The position numbers and the translations under genes were made by a program. Shown in pieces: positions 6,166 to 7,248 of a stretch of 7,248 nt of DNA. The notes beneath the pieces were generated by a model, which had not been told where the DNA came from, did no database searches, and saw only the letters and a list, made by a program, of their open reading frames with translations. Origin of the DNA: Acidobacteriota bacterium. GTDB lineage: Bacteria; Acidobacteriota; Terriglobia; Terriglobales; Acidobacteriaceae. Each line of letters opens with the position of its first letter. The stretch's first letter is position 1. The stretch lies in contig JAJZNH010000862.1 of the NCBI GenBank assembly GCA_021811745.1, forward strand, positions 1 to 7,248, written 5' to 3'.

Positions 6166-6587
6166 TTTCTTCCCTTGTAGGTGAACGGGTTGAATGTCTG
6201 AACACCGAAGATGGTGAAATCCTTCACGTTCCGAATGACGACCACCAGTTTATGCATTCGGGCGGTAGCGGCGATCATTGCATCTTCGAACCAGTCGTCG
6301 GGTTTTCCGGCCATCAGCCGGGCTGTTTCCCGGAAACCATTTCCGTCCATGGGGATCACAACGAAAGTGCGCACAATGCGGTCGATCCAACGTTCGATTT
6401 CCGCAGCCTTAGGGCGATCCTGCAGCCGCGTCAACTCGACCCCATCCTGCAGCTCACCCACGGCAACCGCGGGAATCTGGATGTTCCGATCTGCAACCGA
6501 TGCAAACCAGGACAGAACCGCTCCATGTGGCCTGTTTTTCCGCAATTCCGAGATAACATCCGTATCGAGTAGATACATTCCGTTCAC
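6162..6587 (-). CDS. vapC: VapC-type PIN-domain toxin (ribonuclease)
   Basis: This is a PIN-domain endoribonuclease of a type II toxin-antitoxin pair; family members cut tRNA, rRNA or mRNA using metal bound by acidic residues. The 141-residue protein shows the PIN order: D8 in YLLDTDVISELRK, E45 in AVGELQDG, D102 in FEDAMIAATA, and the C-terminal RNVKDF (119-124) with D123, followed by NPF near the end. All expected acidic residues are present, so it looks active. It is closest in style to the FitB-like subgroup. The GTG at 6587 overlaps the antitoxin stop as GTGA; an ATG three codons later at 6578 (protein starting MYLLDTD) is equally plausible. The downstream end overlaps the pdxT start by 4 bases. 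Confidence 0.92.
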   Translation of the reverse strand: MNGMYLLDTDVISELRKNRPHGAVLSWFASVADRNIQIPAVAVGELQDGVELTRLQDRPKAAEIERWIDRIVRTFVVIPMDGNGFRETARLMAGKPDDWFEDAMIAATARMHKLVVVIRNVKDFTIFGVQTFNPFTYKGRN

Positions 6588-6838
6588 TCGAAGGCGACAG
6601 GCTTGCGGCGGCGGAAACGCCTGCGCGGAGGAATCAGGAGATCATGCGGTCCGTTTGGATCCAGCAAGACGTCCTTGATGGATTCCCGGTTCTCGCCATT
6701 CAATCGCTTCCACTCGTCGATGGGGACGAGAACTGCCTTCTCAACGCCGCGCCGGGTCACGATCTGCGGACCATTCTTGAGAGCGGCATTGAGCAGCTCG
6801 CTGAAGCGGGCTTTGGCATCGTAGACGGGCCAGACCAT
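6584..6838 (-). CDS. Phd/YefM-family antitoxin
   Basis: This is the antitoxin partner of the downstream VapC. The 84-residue protein has a Phd/YefM DNA-binding N-terminal domain (VYDAKARFSELLNAALKNGP at about 5-24, then QIVTRRG and AVLVPIDEWKRL), the usual layout of prevent-host-death proteins. The C-terminal part (from about 55) is the likely toxin-binding tail: it has LLDPNGPHDLLIPP followed by an arginine-rich run (RRRFRRR) and a short acidic end. The ATG at 6838 is chosen because GAGGA lies about 5 bases upstream; the frame extends to a weaker start at 6868 that would lie over the promoter-like element. Antitoxins of this family normally repress their own operon, in line with the palindrome just upstream. 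Confidence 0.92.
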   Translation of the reverse strand: MVWPVYDAKARFSELLNAALKNGPQIVTRRGVEKAVLVPIDEWKRLNGENRESIKDVLLDPNGPHDLLIPPRRRFRRRKPVAFE

Positions 6839-6858
6839 AATTCCTCTTCTTCCTCTTG

Positions 6859-6887
6859 ACTGTATCACTAGTCAGATGACTAGTCAG
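6859..6887 (-). promoter_or_regulatory. Likely promoter with overlapping operator of the antitoxin-toxin operon
   Basis: On the minus strand a -35-like CTGACT (6887-6882) and a -10-like TACAGT (6864-6859) are 17 bases apart, each matching consensus at four of six positions. The region holds a perfect 10-base palindrome, TGACTAGTCA (6877-6886), and the element ACTAGTCAG occurs twice (6867-6875 and 6879-6887), 12 bases apart. Overlap of palindromic sites with a promoter just before a Phd-type antitoxin is what family autoregulation would predict. The sites are visible; binding is inferred. Confidence 0.55.
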
Positions 6888-7035
6888 AGGGACCGAAGTG
6901 CAGGCAGACGGGCGCGGGCTGCTCTAACGGGGTGGGACTCTCGGAGTGTTGCTTAACACGAAGTTTGCAGCGCTGTCTGCCATATGGAGGTTTTACTCAC
7001 TTCAAGGGCGTGTATCTCCTGTAGTCGCGTGCAGG
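6888..7035. other. Intergenic stretch between tspO and the antitoxin promoter
   Basis: No gene is seen. A small hairpin, GTGTT-GCTT-AACAC (6946-6959), lies after the tspO stop on the minus strand, without a T-run. A 7-base inverted repeat GGCAGAC/GTCTGCC (6903-6909 and 6975-6981) encloses it; it was tested as a tRNA and does not fit. Confidence 0.4.
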
Positions 7036-7248
7036 TTATTTGTTGAGCCGCCAGAACGCTGCGTTAAGGACGCTGGCAAAGCCGACCCACGCGAGATAAG
7101 GCGCCATCAACCAGGAGGCTAAAGAGGAGACGCGGGCGAATGCCGCAGTGGTGAACAGAATCGCAACCCAGAGGATGACCACCTCTAGCAAGGCCCAACC
7201 AACCCGATGCCAACGGAAGAAGATGAACGACCAGGCGAAGTTCAGTGC
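7036..7248 (-). CDS. tspO: TspO/MBR family membrane protein, C-terminal 70 residues (start outside window)
   Basis: TspO proteins are five-helix membrane proteins that bind porphyrins and related ligands and are linked in bacteria to tetrapyrrole and stress signalling. The visible 70 residues match the second half of the family: ALNFAWSFIFFRWHRVGWAL (NxAWSxxFF with a following helix), then a hydrophobic helix (LLEVVILWVAILFTTAAF), a basic turn (ARVSS), and the family-typical ending PYLAWVGFASVLNAAFWRLN. The tryptophan content is high, as in the original name tryptophan-rich sensory protein. The frame is open to the window edge and stops at TAA 7038-7036. The N-terminal half, with the rest of the ligand pocket, is outside. 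It reads towards the vapBC-pdxT operon in the same direction, about 170 bases upstream of its promoter. Confidence 0.88.
   Translation of the reverse strand, partial: ALNFAWSFIFFRWHRVGWALLEVVILWVAILFTTAAFARVSSLASWLMAPYLAWVGFASVLNAAFWRLNK

Noticed and set aside
6093..6572. Plus-strand open frames opposite vapC
   Set aside because: They are shadows of vapC, whose PIN motifs are intact on the minus strand.
6903..6981. Possible tRNA: 7-base inverted repeat GGCAGAC/GTCTGCC, 79 bases in all, with a small inner hairpin
   Set aside because: The outer arms look like an acceptor stem, but there is no T-arm pairing, no TTC-type T-loop and no seven-base anticodon loop on either strand. A 7-base inverted repeat at this distance is expected by chance.

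Overview
The window is a GC-rich bacterial chromosome segment holding mostly respiratory and housekeeping genes, nearly all on the minus strand. No species marker such as rRNA is present. The gene content (a nuo operon with extra lineage-type genes, coxC, pdxT, tspO, a Phd/VapC pair) and the protein style would fit a soil-type bacterium, and I lean towards Acidobacteriota. That is an inference from resemblance, not a proof.

Minus strand, positions 3671 down to 1: a tightly packed operon for the proton-pumping NADH:quinone oxidoreductase (complex I), in transcription order nuoA, nuoC, nuoD, an unknown 159-aa gene, an unknown ~108-aa gene, nuoE, and nuoF (cut by the window edge). Junctions are short gaps or overlaps of 1 to 8 bases, so the unknown genes are almost certainly co-translated with complex I. 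NuoB, which carries cluster N2 and usually sits between nuoA and nuoC, is absent from that place: only one base separates nuoA and nuoC.

Positions 3672-4504: a 258-base intergenic stretch with a strong imperfect hairpin and a short palindrome. Beside it lies a small plus-strand gene of unknown function (4048-4368), partly antisense to a short minus-strand ORF with one hydrophobic segment.

Positions 4505-5269 (minus): a lone haem-copper oxidase subunit III gene. An approximately 300-base gap with a probable weak terminator follows on the map.

Positions 6838 down to 5572 (minus): a Phd-like antitoxin, a VapC/PIN toxin and pdxT (the glutaminase of pyridoxal phosphate synthase) joined by 4-base stop/start overlaps, so pdxT appears to be the third gene of a toxin-antitoxin operon. 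A promoter-like element overlapped by a palindromic operator candidate precedes the antitoxin.

Positions 7248 down to 7036 (minus): the C-terminal 70 residues of a TspO/MBR membrane protein, whose start is outside the window.

I see no CRISPR array, rRNA, tRNA, insertion sequence or obvious new defence system. The most interesting leads are the two unknown genes inside the complex I operon, the missing nuoB, and the coupling of vapBC to pdxT.
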